Shown in pieces: positions 1 to 10,103 of a stretch of 64,000 bases of DNA. How positions within the stretch are numbered: the first letter of the stretch is position 1; each line of letters begins with the position of its first letter. The stretch spans positions 1 through 64,000 of the forward strand of contig DMXM01000003.1 in the NCBI GenBank assembly GCA_003482905.1. Direction: 5' to 3'. The notes under the pieces are model-generated. The model made no database searches, was not told the DNA's origin, and was given only the letters and a program-made list of their open reading frames with translations. The position numbers were made by a program, and so were the translations under genes. This DNA comes from Elusimicrobiota bacterium. Lineage in GTDB: Bacteria > Elusimicrobiota > Elusimicrobia > Elusimicrobiales > UBA9959.

Positions 1-230
1 TTTAAATTGAATATCACAGTTTGTGACATCCAATTTTCAACCTCGTCCGCGGTCAATCGGAACATGAAATCCGCCGGGAACCTTTCCAAGTTACGTTTTA
101 TCGCCTGATTAAGAGCGCGTGTTTCAACGCCGTAAAGCGCCGCCAGATCGCGGTCCAGCATGACCTTATGCCCGCGGATGACTAATATTTTAGACTCGAG
201 TATTTCCTGAGGAACGATTTCTTTCGACAT
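1..230 (-). CDS. ORF6N domain protein, N-terminus (cut by window edge)
   Basis: The visible 76 residues start with MSKEIVPQEILESK and contain the hallmark run of the ORF6N DNA-binding domain: VIRGHKVMLDRDLAALYGV, then TRALNQAIKRN and RFPADFMFRL. The family is found in phage and chromosomal proteins that probably bind DNA, often with KilA-N or Bro partners. The start is chosen because an AGGGGGG ribosome-binding site lies 3 nt upstream of the ATG. The rest of the gene lies beyond the left edge, so total length and C-terminal domain are unknown. It may be a phage remnant or a stand-alone regulator; no other phage gene is nearby. Confidence 0.85.
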   Translation of the reverse strand, partial: MSKEIVPQEILESKILVIRGHKVMLDRDLAALYGVETRALNQAIKRNLERFPADFMFRLTADEVENWMSQTVIFNL

Positions 231-252
231 AAGCCCCCCTTCGCCTATAGAT

Positions 253-285
253 AGCATAGCAGGTCAACCCGACAACGTAGTGTCG
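253..285 (-). promoter_or_regulatory. Promoter with palindromic operator for the ORF6N gene
   Basis: Reading on the minus strand, an extended -10 box (TGC then TATGCT, 258 to 253) is preceded by a palindrome (CGACA..TGTCG, 270-285) lying over the -35 region. The same arrangement, about 34 of 38 bases identical, recurs on the plus strand at 5870-5902 before a small gene. Confidence 0.55.
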
Positions 286-406
286 TGTTGATAGATCCCG
301 GGTCGACTTCACATCTATGGTTTGCTACGGAGACAATACCACTGTATTGTCGCGCGAAACAAAACCGCCGGGCTCTCCCAGCGGCCTGGCGGCCCACGCA
401 ACCCGG

Positions 407-3400
407 TTACGCTTCTACGATTTTATTTAGGTCCACATATGCCAGCAGAGCCTTGGCGGGCTTGCCGTAGACTTCAGCGATAATGGAGAGGTAATTCTTC
501 ATCTGCGCGGTGTACTTATCGGTATTTTCACCGCCGGTTTTAAAGTCTATTACGGTAACGGCGTCTTGGTCTACCAACACCCGGTCCATACGGAAGAGCG
601 CGCCGGTTCTATCTATAAATTCAGCTTCCACCAGCGCCTGACGGCCTGGCTGGGCGGAGAATAGCGGGGCGGCGGCGGGGCTGTTCAGGAAAGCCAGCAG
701 GCTTTTTATCACTTTGGGCTTATCGAATTTAAAAGGGAAACCGGGGGCCAGGTCTTCATAGGCGGCATCGAGGGCGGGGCCGATATCTTTGGGCAGTTCT
801 GTAAAGCGGGCCAGTATGCCGTGCACCAGCTCGCCCTCGGCGGTTTCGAAGAAGCTGCTGTATGTGGGCTTCAGGGCGTCAAAACGGGGAGCGGGGCGGG
901 CGGTCGCCGACACAATGGCTACCGGCGCGGAGGATTTGCGGCTTTCCGGCTTGTGGGCGGCCGGTTTGCCCTGCTCGTAATTCTCGAAAACGTCCAGCAG
1001 CCGGGGCTCTTTGGCTTCGGTCTTGCGGGCCTTGCGGATAACCAGGTTATAAAGCTCGTGACGGGCGCGGGTGGAAACCACGTAAAGCACGTTCAGGTCC
1101 TGCACATTGGCGTCGGTCTTGCGGTCATTGTATACCCGCCCCAGGTTAACGCAATGCTCGGCCGCGGCCTTGGTTATATGGTAAACGTGGATGGCGCCAT
1201 CCTTCTCTTCGAAATACATGGGGTCGCTGACGCCCTTCTCCTCGTACATCATATTTATCACCACAGAGAAACCCAGGCCCTTGGCTTTGTGGAAGGTCAT
1301 AATACGCACGGCGTCTATATATTCCGGCAGTGCTATACTGAACACCTTGGCCTTGTCCTCGTCGGCGCCGGAGGCGTATTCTATAAAAGAACGGGGGCTG
1401 GTGACGCCTTCGGCCTCAAGCGCGGAGACCGCCTCCAGCAGGCGGGCGAGGAAAGCGGCCTCTTCGGGGAAATTCTCGAACAGATCGAATTTGCCGTAGA
1501 CCAGCGAGACCAGCTCGTACAGTGGCAGGTAGCCCACCTTGCGGAAAGGGACGTCCAGGTACCGCTCCCAGCAGCCGCTGTATTTGGGATGATTGCGGAA
1601 GGCCGCGTACAGCAGGGCGCCGCGGTCCGCCGCGCGGGCCTCGAATATAAAAGCCGTAATTTCTTGGCGCTCAAGGCCGGTAAGGCGGGCGAATATATCG
1701 CCGGTGATGAAATCCGCGAAAGAGAGATCGTCCGAAGGTGTTTCCAGGAACTTCAGGTAAGAGATCAGCTCGGCCACCACTTTGCGCTTGCGTATATCCA
1801 GCGAGCTCAGCGAGGCCACCGGTATGCCGGCCCCGGTCAGCCATTCCACCACCGGCTCTATGCGCTTATTCTTGCCCACCAGAATGGCAATCTCGCCCAG
1901 CGGGTAGCGCCGGCGGGCGTCGTTGACGGCCTGCAGCAGCCAGTCCTTCTGGCCCAGCGGCTCGTCCAGGTCCTCAACTTCCAGCACGCCGGTCTTAACG
2001 TAGCCGTCCTTCACCCGGCCCGGCTGCACATGCTGGGCGTAGGTGGTCAGTTCGGTAATGTCCTCGCCTATCAGCCCCGGCGTGTTCTTTAATTTATTTT
2101 TAAATATATCGTCCACATAGGCCAGCAATTCGCCGTCGGAGCGGTAATTGACCGGCAGGTTGACGTATTTAAGCTCCCCGCCCAGGGGTTCCAGCGAAAT
2201 ATTGGCGGCCTCCGCCTTTTTCCCCTCGGCCTTGTCCAGCAGGTCGCGCATTATTTTATAATCGGCGTTCCTGAACATGTATATGGCCTGCTTGATGTCC
2301 CCCACCACGAACAGCGAGCCGGTTTTGGCTATGGACTCCTCCACCAGCGGGCGTATAACTTCCCACTGCAGGCGGTTGGTGTCCTGGAATTCGTCTATGA
2401 GGAAATGGGAGATGCGCTCGCCCAGCTTCAGGTAGATCTCGGGGACATTATTGGCGTTTATATAGGCGGAAAGTTTTTTGGCGATATCGTTGATATGGAT
2501 AACGTCGGTCTTGCCGCGCTTCACTTTTTCAAGCTCGGCCTTGAACCGGTCATAAATGCCCACGTAAGGGTGATAGTAGGCGATGGCGTTCAGCTCGGTC
2601 AGGTCTATGACCAGGTCGCTCAAATGGGCTATGTCTTTTTCCCAGCCGGCGGGGAAATTCTTTTTCTTTACGCCGTTGAAAATACCGTACGTAAAGCTGT
2701 AGGCGGCCAGGAAATCGGTGAGATTGGCGGCCTCTATGGCGGCGGCCGAACTGGGTTTTAAAAGTTCAGCCCCGAAATGTTTTATAAGCCCGGAACTGAA
2801 TTTAAGCGTTTCGCCGAATTTTAATTTAAGGAGAGCCTCGTAGTCGCCGACCGTGGATTTTATCAGCCCCGCGGTTTTCCCCTCCTGGTTGAGGAAGCTG
2901 TTGAAATTGTCTTTAACGCGCCGGGCCGGGTTCCACGGGTAGGAGCCGGTCTTTGGCAGCACGGCCAGGAATTTGTCCACCGTCTCCGCGGGCAGGTCGG
3001 CTTTGCCTATGCGGGCGAACATGGAATAAAGGGCCAGGTCTATAAGCACGTCGTAGGCCATGGTTATTTCGGCCTTAAGCGGCAGCTTCAACTCGTCCAC
3101 GGAGGCGGCCATCACCCGCGCCAGGAAGCTGTCTATGGTCTGTATGTGGAAATCCGAATAGTTGGCGATGACGCGCTCCACCAGTTCCCCGGCGCGCCTG
3201 TGCGCCTCTTCGCGGCTGAGCGAGACCAGCGCCAGCGTCTCGTCCATTTTCCGGCAGTTTTTATCCAGCGCCAGCTCCTTCAGCCAGGCCAGAATGCGGG
3301 CCTTCATTTCTTTAGCCGCGTTATTGGTGAAGGTTACGGCGAGGATGCCGGACAGGTCGTTATTGGGGACCTTGTCGGAAAGCAGGAACTGCACATACCG

Positions 3401-3517
3401 CTGGGTAAGCGTATAGGTCTTGCCGGAACCGGCCGAGGCGCTTATAAGCAGCGCGTGCGGGAACTTAAGGGTTTTATCCCCTTCAAGCACCGGCGCGGCA
3501 TTAGCGGGCTTCCCCAT
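407..3517 (-). CDS. AddA/RecB-like UvrD-family helicase with C-terminal nuclease domain
   Basis: A protein of 1036 aa, close to the usual size of AddA. Superfamily 1A helicase motifs are in order: Walker A SASAGSGKT (residues 26-34), motif II LIDEFQDTN, motif III GDIKQAIYMFR, motif IV NYRS, motif V MTFHKAKGLGF and motif VI YVVSTRARHE. The C-terminus has the RecB-type PD-(D/E)XK signature (RMDRVLV, VIDFKTG, then a Tyr/Gln helix). Such proteins unwind and resect DNA double-strand ends for recombination; the AddB-like partner is not in the window. The ATG at 3517 is preferred over one 16 codons upstream because the family begins near MGKP and a TATAAT box at 3527-3532 lies between them. No Shine-Dalgarno is seen, so the message is probably leaderless. 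The gene stands alone. Confidence 0.88.
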   Translation of the reverse strand: MGKPANAAPVLEGDKTLKFPHALLISASAGSGKTYTLTQRYVQFLLSDKVPNNDLSGILAVTFTNNAAKEMKARILAWLKELALDKNCRKMDETLALVSLSREEAHRRAGELVERVIANYSDFHIQTIDSFLARVMAASVDELKLPLKAEITMAYDVLIDLALYSMFARIGKADLPAETVDKFLAVLPKTGSYPWNPARRVKDNFNSFLNQEGKTAGLIKSTVGDYEALLKLKFGETLKFSSGLIKHFGAELLKPSSAAAIEAANLTDFLAAYSFTYGIFNGVKKKNFPAGWEKDIAHLSDLVIDLTELNAIAYYHPYVGIYDRFKAELEKVKRGKTDVIHINDIAKKLSAYINANNVPEIYLKLGERISHFLIDEFQDTNRLQWEVIRPLVEESIAKTGSLFVVGDIKQAIYMFRNADYKIMRDLLDKAEGKKAEAANISLEPLGGELKYVNLPVNYRSDGELLAYVDDIFKNKLKNTPGLIGEDITELTTYAQHVQPGRVKDGYVKTGVLEVEDLDEPLGQKDWLLQAVNDARRRYPLGEIAILVGKNKRIEPVVEWLTGAGIPVASLSSLDIRKRKVVAELISYLKFLETPSDDLSFADFITGDIFARLTGLERQEITAFIFEARAADRGALLYAAFRNHPKYSGCWERYLDVPFRKVGYLPLYELVSLVYGKFDLFENFPEEAAFLARLLEAVSALEAEGVTSPRSFIEYASGADEDKAKVFSIALPEYIDAVRIMTFHKAKGLGFSVVINMMYEEKGVSDPMYFEEKDGAIHVYHITKAAAEHCVNLGRVYNDRKTDANVQDLNVLYVVSTRARHELYNLVIRKARKTEAKEPRLLDVFENYEQGKPAAHKPESRKSSAPVAIVSATARPAPRFDALKPTYSSFFETAEGELVHGILARFTELPKDIGPALDAAYEDLAPGFPFKFDKPKVIKSLLAFLNSPAAAPLFSAQPGRQALVEAEFIDRTGALFRMDRVLVDQDAVTVIDFKTGGENTDKYTAQMKNYLSIIAEVYGKPAKALLAYVDLNKIVEA

Positions 3518-3526
3518 ATAAAGGTA

Positions 3527-3532
3527 ATTATA
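3527..3532 (-). promoter_or_regulatory. -10 box, leaderless-type promoter
   Basis: A perfect TATAAT on the minus strand, 9 nt before the ATG of the AddA-like gene. No clear -35 and no Shine-Dalgarno. Confidence 0.5.
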
Positions 3533-3570
3533 AGATATTAGCCGGCAAGCGTACCTCCGGCACAAGGGGA

Positions 3571-3598
3571 GGGCCCCCGCGGTTACCCGCGGGGGCCC
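3571..3598 (-). terminator. Strong GC hairpin between two genes
   Basis: A perfect 12-bp stem (GGGCCCCCGCGG) with a 4-nt loop lies just after the stop of the receiver gene and before the AddA-like gene. There is no U-run on the minus side, so it may be a terminator helped by Rho or an mRNA-stabilising hairpin. Confidence 0.5.
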
Positions 3599-3621
3599 TT
3601 GGGGGTACTACGGGTTAGGAG

Positions 3622-4002
3622 TCATGATAGTCTTTGCATCTGGAAAAGGCCAGCCAGGATCCGCGGGAGTTCCGTAAGGGAGGTATCCTTGAATATCACC
3701 TTGTCGGCCCTGCGCGGCCCCGAAAGGCATATTTTAGCGTCAGGATAGGCGCTGAATATTATCACGGGGGTCTTTATGCCGCTGTCCTTATCGCGTATGG
3801 CGGCGCAGATAACGGCGCCGCTGGCATCGCCAAGGTCAAAGTCCAGAACGGCGCAATCTATCCGGTTTTGCCTTAACGCCTCCAGCCCTTGCGCGCAAGA
3901 ACGGGCCGCTACCACCGCGTAGCCGTAATAACTGAAAAGTCTGGAAAGCAGTTTAACCCAGATAGCCTCGTCGTCAACTATAAGTATGGTTTTCACCGTC
4001 AT
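3622..4002 (-). CDS. Receiver-only response regulator
   Basis: A 126-aa single REC domain. Visible are the acidic pair IVDDE near the N-terminus, the phosphoacceptor Asp in AVLDFDLGD, and the switch Lys in VIFKD, where the usual KP is KD. No output domain follows, so it acts by protein-protein contact like CheY or Spo0F, with an unknown partner. The start at 4002 has GGGGGGG directly upstream; a longer reading frame extends to 4335 but runs across the promoter at 4066-4094. It is divergent from the XRE regulator at 4174. The changed KP motif may weaken coupling but is not unusual for orphan receivers. Confidence 0.85.
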   Translation of the reverse strand: MTVKTILIVDDEAIWVKLLSRLFSYYGYAVVAARSCAQGLEALRQNRIDCAVLDFDLGDASGAVICAAIRDKDSGIKTPVIIFSAYPDAKICLSGPRRADKVIFKDTSLTELPRILAGLFQMQRLS

Positions 4003-4065
4003 CCCCCCCGAACGCCTACGTTTCACATCCTGACGCTCGATTATCAAACACATTCCCCTGTCATA

Positions 4066-4094
4066 AACATATAAAATATTGGTTTTGTTGTCAA
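4066..4094 (-). promoter_or_regulatory. Sigma-70 promoter of the receiver gene
   Basis: On the minus strand TTGACA (4094-4089), a 17-nt spacer and TATGTT (4071-4066). The predicted leader is about 58 nt. Confidence 0.7.
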
Positions 4095-4173
4095 TACCAC
4101 AGGGTTTTTTGCTATTAAACCCGCTGGGCTCTAGATAACAACCCCGGTTCATTGCAAAAATATAAGGCATCTG

Positions 4174-4521
4174 ATGAAAAACGACATTTACGCCACACTT
4201 GGCGCGTGCGTGCGGGCGCACCGCAAAAAACTGACCTGGTCGCAGGAAGAGCTGGGCGAACGCGCCGGCCTTCACCCCAGCTATATCGGCCAGATAGAAC
4301 GCGGAACAAAAAAAATAAGCCTGGCCACGCTGCAAAAGATCTCAGCCGCGCTTAAAGTGAAGGTTTCGGACCTGCTCCAGGAGAAAGCTCCGGAAGAGAA
4401 GGCCACTACCTGGGAAGACAGGATAATTGGGATAGTTAAGGACCGGCCGGCCGACCTGCAGAAGCGCACCTACATGATACTGCGCGAAGCGCTGCGCCCG
4501 TACATCAAACGGAAAAAATAA
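4174..4521 (+). CDS. XRE-family helix-turn-helix regulator
   Basis: A 115-aa protein. Residues 5-65 form a Cro/CI-type HTH: RAHRKKLTWSQEELGERAG, then HPSYIGQIERG, where the recognition helix is the YIGQIERG segment, followed by KISLATLQKISAALKV. The C-terminal 45 residues are charged and of unknown function. Probably a DNA-binding repressor, perhaps of its own divergent promoter region (4003-4173). No clear Shine-Dalgarno is present. A terminator follows at 4551-4573. No toxin or phage gene is next to it. Confidence 0.88.
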   Translation: MKNDIYATLGACVRAHRKKLTWSQEELGERAGLHPSYIGQIERGTKKISLATLQKISAALKVKVSDLLQEKAPEEKATTWEDRIIGIVKDRPADLQKRTYMILREALRPYIKRKK

Positions 4522-4542
4522 GCCGGAACATTATTTGCCGTA

Positions 4543-4928
4543 CAAAATGAGAGCCCCCGGTGAACGGGGGCTCTTCATTGGGCCACAAGGGCCGTACTAT
4601 AAGTTGTACCGCAGACTACACCGCGTTAGGAGCGGACCGGGATACCAAGAGCGCCGAAAAGCGCCGGAACCGGAACACCCGCCCGGGAGCTGGCTGCCGC
4701 CGCAGGGGCGGGCCGCCGAACCGGGGCCCCGGCAACCGCGCCGCCCTAAGGGCGGGAGACGGACCGGAGCACACCCCGTAGAACGCGCGCCAGCAACCAA
4801 AAAACGCCGACGCCGCAAGACGCCAAGCCAAAGCTGGACGCGAACCGGGGGAAACCGCGCCGGGGCCGGGGCAAACCCCCGAAACCGACCCAACCACACC
4901 GACGGCGCTATGTAAAGATCAGGACTAC
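4543..4928 (-). ncRNA. Candidate orphan structured RNA, about 385 nt
   Basis: This gene-free stretch has a consensus sigma-70 promoter at its minus-strand 5' side (4935-4963) and an intrinsic terminator at its 3' side. No convincing coding frame is present: the open frames lack ribosome-binding sites and have low-complexity Arg/Pro/Gly-rich translations. Composition is extremely lopsided: from about 4621 to 4910 the plus strand has roughly 3% T and 24% A, so a minus transcript would be almost free of A. Several strong hairpins can be drawn, for example CCGCCC-TTA-GGGCGG at 4740-4754. Conserved signatures of RNase P RNA, tmRNA, SRP RNA and known large RNAs were looked for and not seen. The strand assignment rests on the promoter. 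Confidence 0.5.
4551..4573. terminator. Bidirectional intrinsic terminator
   Basis: A 9-bp stem GAGCCCCCG/CGGGGGCTC with a 5-nt loop. Plus-strand readout ends the XRE gene. Minus-strand readout has TTTT a few nt after the stem and ends the candidate RNA at 4543-4928. Confidence 0.7.
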
Positions 4929-4934
4929 ATAACG

Positions 4935-4963
4935 AGTATAACAGGCGAACCTTGACTTGTCAA
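4935..4963 (-). promoter_or_regulatory. Consensus sigma-70 promoter for the candidate RNA
   Basis: TTGACA (4963-4958), 17-nt spacer, TATACT (4940-4935) preceded by TG as an extended -10. A 16-bp palindrome CCTTGAC-TT-GTCAAGG (4950-4965) overlaps the -35 and could be an operator. Predicted start is near 4928. Confidence 0.75.
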
Positions 4964-4965
4964 GG

Positions 4966-4992
4966 GGTAAAATAAAAATATTTTATTTTACC
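4966..4992. repeat. 27-bp AT-rich perfect palindrome
   Basis: Twelve-base arms (GGTAAAATAAAA) with a 3-nt centre overlap the stop codon of the deacetylase gene and sit just upstream of the orphan RNA promoter. It could be a hairpin ending the deacetylase transcript or a protein-binding or UP-like element; the sequence does not decide. Confidence 0.5.
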
Positions 4993-5834
4993 TGTTCCGG
5001 GGAGAAGTCCCGCAGTTTTATAAAGTTGTAGCCGCGCTTGCGCAGTTCGGGCACGGCTTCCTCAAGCGCCTGCAGGTCCGGCCATTCGGGGTGGTTGAAA
5101 TGCATTATCACCACGGCCCCGTGGCGGGCGCCGTTCAAGATATTGCGGGCCATCTTCTTACCCGAGGCCTTCATGGCGTCCCCCGAAAGCACGTCGTAAC
5201 TGACCACCTCCATGCCCAGGCGCCGCGCCACTTTCAGCGAAAGCTCGTCGGTATAGGCGGTGGCCGAGCGGAAGAATACCGGGCGGCGGCCGGTGAGCTC
5301 CGTTATTTTCCTGGCGCCCAGCTCCATCTCGTCCACCACGTCGCCCAGGTCGCGGGTGCCGCGCACGCCGTACTTGGTCTTCCCCTCGGTGGAACAGAGG
5401 CGGTGCATCAGCCCGTGGTTCTCTATTTCAAACAGCGGGTCCGCCGACAGCGCCGCAAAAGTCTCCCTGTTCTTCTCTATCCAGACGCCGGTGACAAAAA
5501 GCGTGGCGGGGATCCGCTCGCGCCGCAGGTATTCTATGAGCGGCGCGTTATAGCCGCTATGGCGCCCGCCGCAAGCGTCGAAAGTCAGCACCAGCGCCTT
5601 CTGGTCCATGCTTTTATCTTCGTCCTTGCGGCGGTATTTTACGAATTCGCTGAATTTCCCGGCGGCCGCCTTTTCGAATTCCCCGACTATCAGTTTTTTA
5701 AAAGCCAGGTATTCCGGGGTGTAGTAGGATTTGAAAACATTGCGCTCGTCGCCGCGCGGGCGCCTGGCCGCCGCGGCCGGGGCCAGCAGGCACGTGATGA
5801 AGAGCGCGGTGAGCAGCCAGTTGCGGTACGGCAT
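4983..5834 (-). CDS. Exported polysaccharide deacetylase (NodB homology)
   Basis: A 283-aa protein with a signal peptide (hydrophobic LLTALFITCLLAPAAAA). NodB motifs: LTFDACGG carries the catalytic base and metal Asp, ENHGLMHRLCS holds the metal-binding H-x3-H pair, FFRSATAYTD is motif 3, and a C-terminal VIMHFNHPE supplies the last conserved His region. Family members remove acetyl groups from chitin, peptidoglycan or other N-acetylated glycans using Zn or Co. The substrate cannot be read from sequence; a periplasmic or extracellular cell-wall role is likely. A monocistronic gene; the start is the only Met before the signal peptide. Confidence 0.85.
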   Translation of the reverse strand: MPYRNWLLTALFITCLLAPAAAARRPRGDERNVFKSYYTPEYLAFKKLIVGEFEKAAAGKFSEFVKYRRKDEDKSMDQKALVLTFDACGGRHSGYNAPLIEYLRRERIPATLFVTGVWIEKNRETFAALSADPLFEIENHGLMHRLCSTEGKTKYGVRGTRDLGDVVDEMELGARKITELTGRRPVFFRSATAYTDELSLKVARRLGMEVVSYDVLSGDAMKASGKKMARNILNGARHGAVVIMHFNHPEWPDLQALEEAVPELRKRGYNFIKLRDFSPEQVK

Positions 5835-5869
5835 ATGTACATTCTAGGAAATTCGGCGCCGTTTTAACG

Positions 5870-5902
5870 CGACACCACGGTGTCGGGATGACCTGCTATG
5901 CT
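5870..5902 (+). promoter_or_regulatory. Promoter with palindromic operator, second copy
   Basis: A perfect 7-bp inverted repeat CGACACC-AC-GGTGTCG (5870-5885), then an extended -10 box TGC-TATGCT (5897-5902). It is nearly identical to the promoter of the ORF6N gene at 253-285 and drives the small gene at 5955. Confidence 0.6.
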
Positions 5903-5954
5903 ATTAACGGATACCAAGGGAGCTTCCGGGGAAATTTGGCGGCGGGGAGGTTTT

Positions 5955-6251
5955 ATGAAATGGACCGTGAACGAGTGGCTGACGGAAGGGTACAGGGCCA
6001 GCAAGACCGGCGCGCTGAACGCCTATATTTACCGCGCGCTGAAATGGCCGGACTTCTACAATAACGGCGCCCCGGCCTACGAGGTTAAATACAGCGGCGC
6101 CACCATAGCCCTTATACGCTTTGAAGGCAAAGGGGCCACGGTAAAGACGCTGGCGGCGGCGGCCCGCTTCCCGGAGATAAACGACCTGGACCTGGTGGAA
6201 ATTGCGCTGTGGGTCAGCAAGCTGCGCGGGGCGTGCTCAAGCCCCAATTGA
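5955..6251 (+). CDS. Small protein of unknown function
   Basis: A 98-aa protein not recognised as any family. It is soluble, mixed alpha/beta in look, starting MKWTVNEWLTEGYRASKTG and ending with a helical segment. The start is set by GGGAGG 6 nt upstream. It shares its promoter element with the ORF6N gene 5.7 kb away, so the two may be co-regulated. Its last 15 bases overlap the 3' end of the convergent SDR gene. Confidence 0.6.
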   Translation: MKWTVNEWLTEGYRASKTGALNAYIYRALKWPDFYNNGAPAYEVKYSGATIALIRFEGKGATVKTLAAAARFPEINDLDLVEIALWVSKLRGACSSPN

Positions 6252-7700
6252 TTCGGCCCGGCGGCGGATCTCGCGCAAGAGGCCGCGGAAGATGTAAGTA
6301 TGTACGGGGTAGAGGGAGTACCAGTAAAGATTGCCCCAGAAACCGCGCGGCTCGAAGTAGGCCGTCATGCGCAGCAGGGAGGAGGAAGCGTTGCGCGGCC
6401 TGGCCTCGAACTGCAGCCAGCCCTTGCCCGGCAGCTTCATCTCGGCGCGCAGCAGCAGCATGCGGCCGTCTATCACGCGCTCCACGCGCCAGAAGTCCAG
6501 CGCCTCCCCCTGGTGTATTACGTCCGGGTGGCGGCGGCCGCGGCGCATGCCCACCCCGCCGATAAGGCGGTCCTGCAGTGCCTTGAGGTTCCAGAGCCAC
6601 TGGGCGTAGAACCAGCCGCGCCGGCCGCCTATGCCGCTGAAAGCCTTAAAGACGGCGCCGGCCGGGGCCTCCACGGTTATAAAATGGTCCTGCAGTATCA
6701 GGCCCTCGGTATCTATGAAGGAACAGGGCCTGGCATAATGCGGCTCGTAGGCCGTGGTCCAGGAGGTCTCCACGGTGTTATCGGTGACGCGCATCAGCGC
6801 GTACTGCACGGCCGTGCGGTAATCCAGCGGCTTTATCTCCGGGAACAGGCGCAGGGCCTCGTCCGAAGAGCAGACCACGTCGTTGCGCAGGCTTTCCAGC
6901 AGCGGCCGGGCCAGCACGGCCGGCACGGGGGTCACCAGGCCTATCAGCCGGGAAGAAAGGTCCGGGGACCAGAGCACGCAGGAGAAGAAATTCCGCTTTA
7001 AGCCGCGGCTCTCGGCGTAGATAGCCATCATCTCCCGGTAGGTGTGCACGCTGGCGCCGCCTATCTCTATTGTTTTTCCGTCGGAGCCCGGCTTGTCCAG
7101 GGCGGCCGCCAGGTAGGCCAGCACGTCGCGGATGGCCACGGGCTGGCAGCGGGTGTCGCGCAGGTAGCGGAAGCACGGGATGAACGGCAGGCGCTCCACC
7201 AGGTAGCGTATGATCTCAAAAGAGACGCTGCCCGAGCCCACTATTATGGCCGCGCGCAGTTCCGTCACGTTCAAGCCGGCCCCGCGCATTATCTCGCCCA
7301 TGCGGTGGCGCGAATGCAGGTGGTGGGACAGCCCGGCGGCGTCCCCCCCCAGCCCACCCAGGTAGATCACCTTCTTTATCCCTGCCTCAACGGCCGCGGC
7401 GGCGAAATTGCGGGCTGAAGTTTCCTCGAAGGCCTCGAAATTCTCGGTATCGGCCATCGAATGTATAAGGTAATAAGCCGCGTCCGCGCCGGCCATGGCC
7501 TCTTTAAGGCCCAATCCGCAGAACACGTCGCCCTTAAAAATATCGACGCTGCCGGACCAGGGGCGTCCTTCCAGGTTCTCTGGGTGGCGGGCCAGCGCCC
7601 TCACGCGGTAGCCCCGGGCCAGCAGCCGCGGGATCAGGCGCCCGCCGATATAACCGGTGGGGCCGGTGACAAGTATGGTTTTAATAGCGCTGGCGGACAT
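6237..7700 (-). CDS. Atypical SDR oxidoreductase with C-terminal DUF2867 domain
   Basis: A 487-aa protein. The N-terminal Rossmann fold shows VTGPTGYIGG (NAD(P)-binding TGxxGxxG, residues 11-20), RALARHPE after strand 2, and AAYYLIHSM then KKVIYLGGLG, as in atypical extended SDRs of the NmrA/complex-I-NDUFA9 type. The last 170 residues match the DUF2867 architecture that is often fused to this SDR type (START-like, ending YSLYPVHTYIFRGLLREI). The true substrate is unknown; lipid or quinone-related reductase roles have been suggested for relatives. The -10 box TATAAT lies 9 nt before the ATG and no Shine-Dalgarno is seen. Confidence 0.8.
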   Translation of the reverse strand: MSASAIKTILVTGPTGYIGGRLIPRLLARGYRVRALARHPENLEGRPWSGSVDIFKGDVFCGLGLKEAMAGADAAYYLIHSMADTENFEAFEETSARNFAAAAVEAGIKKVIYLGGLGGDAAGLSHHLHSRHRMGEIMRGAGLNVTELRAAIIVGSGSVSFEIIRYLVERLPFIPCFRYLRDTRCQPVAIRDVLAYLAAALDKPGSDGKTIEIGGASVHTYREMMAIYAESRGLKRNFFSCVLWSPDLSSRLIGLVTPVPAVLARPLLESLRNDVVCSSDEALRLFPEIKPLDYRTAVQYALMRVTDNTVETSWTTAYEPHYARPCSFIDTEGLILQDHFITVEAPAGAVFKAFSGIGGRRGWFYAQWLWNLKALQDRLIGGVGMRRGRRHPDVIHQGEALDFWRVERVIDGRMLLLRAEMKLPGKGWLQFEARPRNASSSLLRMTAYFEPRGFWGNLYWYSLYPVHTYIFRGLLREIRRRAESIGA

Positions 7701-7702
7701 AA

Positions 7703-10045
<2,343 letters not shown>

Positions 10046-10061
10046 TAAAAAGGCCGCAAAA

Positions 10062-10087
10062 AAAGCCCCCGGACCGCCGGGGGCTTT
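10062..10087. terminator. Bidirectional intrinsic terminator
   Basis: An 11-bp stem AAAGCCCCCGG/CCGGGGGCTTT with a 4-nt loop and U-runs on both sides. It separates the convergent icd and AAA ATPase genes. Confidence 0.9.
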
Positions 10088-10103
10088 TTATTTATATGGA
10101 GGC

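Noticed and set aside
1..230. Prophage at the left edge
   Set aside because: Only one ORF6N-domain fragment is visible, with no integrase, capsid or lysis gene in the window.
821..2092. A 423-codon open frame antisense to the AddA-like gene
   Set aside because: GC-rich third positions make long antisense frames common here; the opposite strand carries all helicase motifs and this frame has no family feature.
4597..4899. Two overlapping minus-strand open frames in the orphan RNA interval
   Set aside because: No ribosome-binding site, Arg/Gly/Pro-rich low-complexity product and extreme base bias; better seen as RNA.
4543..4928. RNase P RNA or a second tmRNA in the candidate RNA region
   Set aside because: The conserved A-rich motifs of RNase P RNA (GAGGAAAGTCC and ACAGAA-type) cannot occur in an A-depleted minus transcript and are not on the plus strand; no tRNA-like ends.
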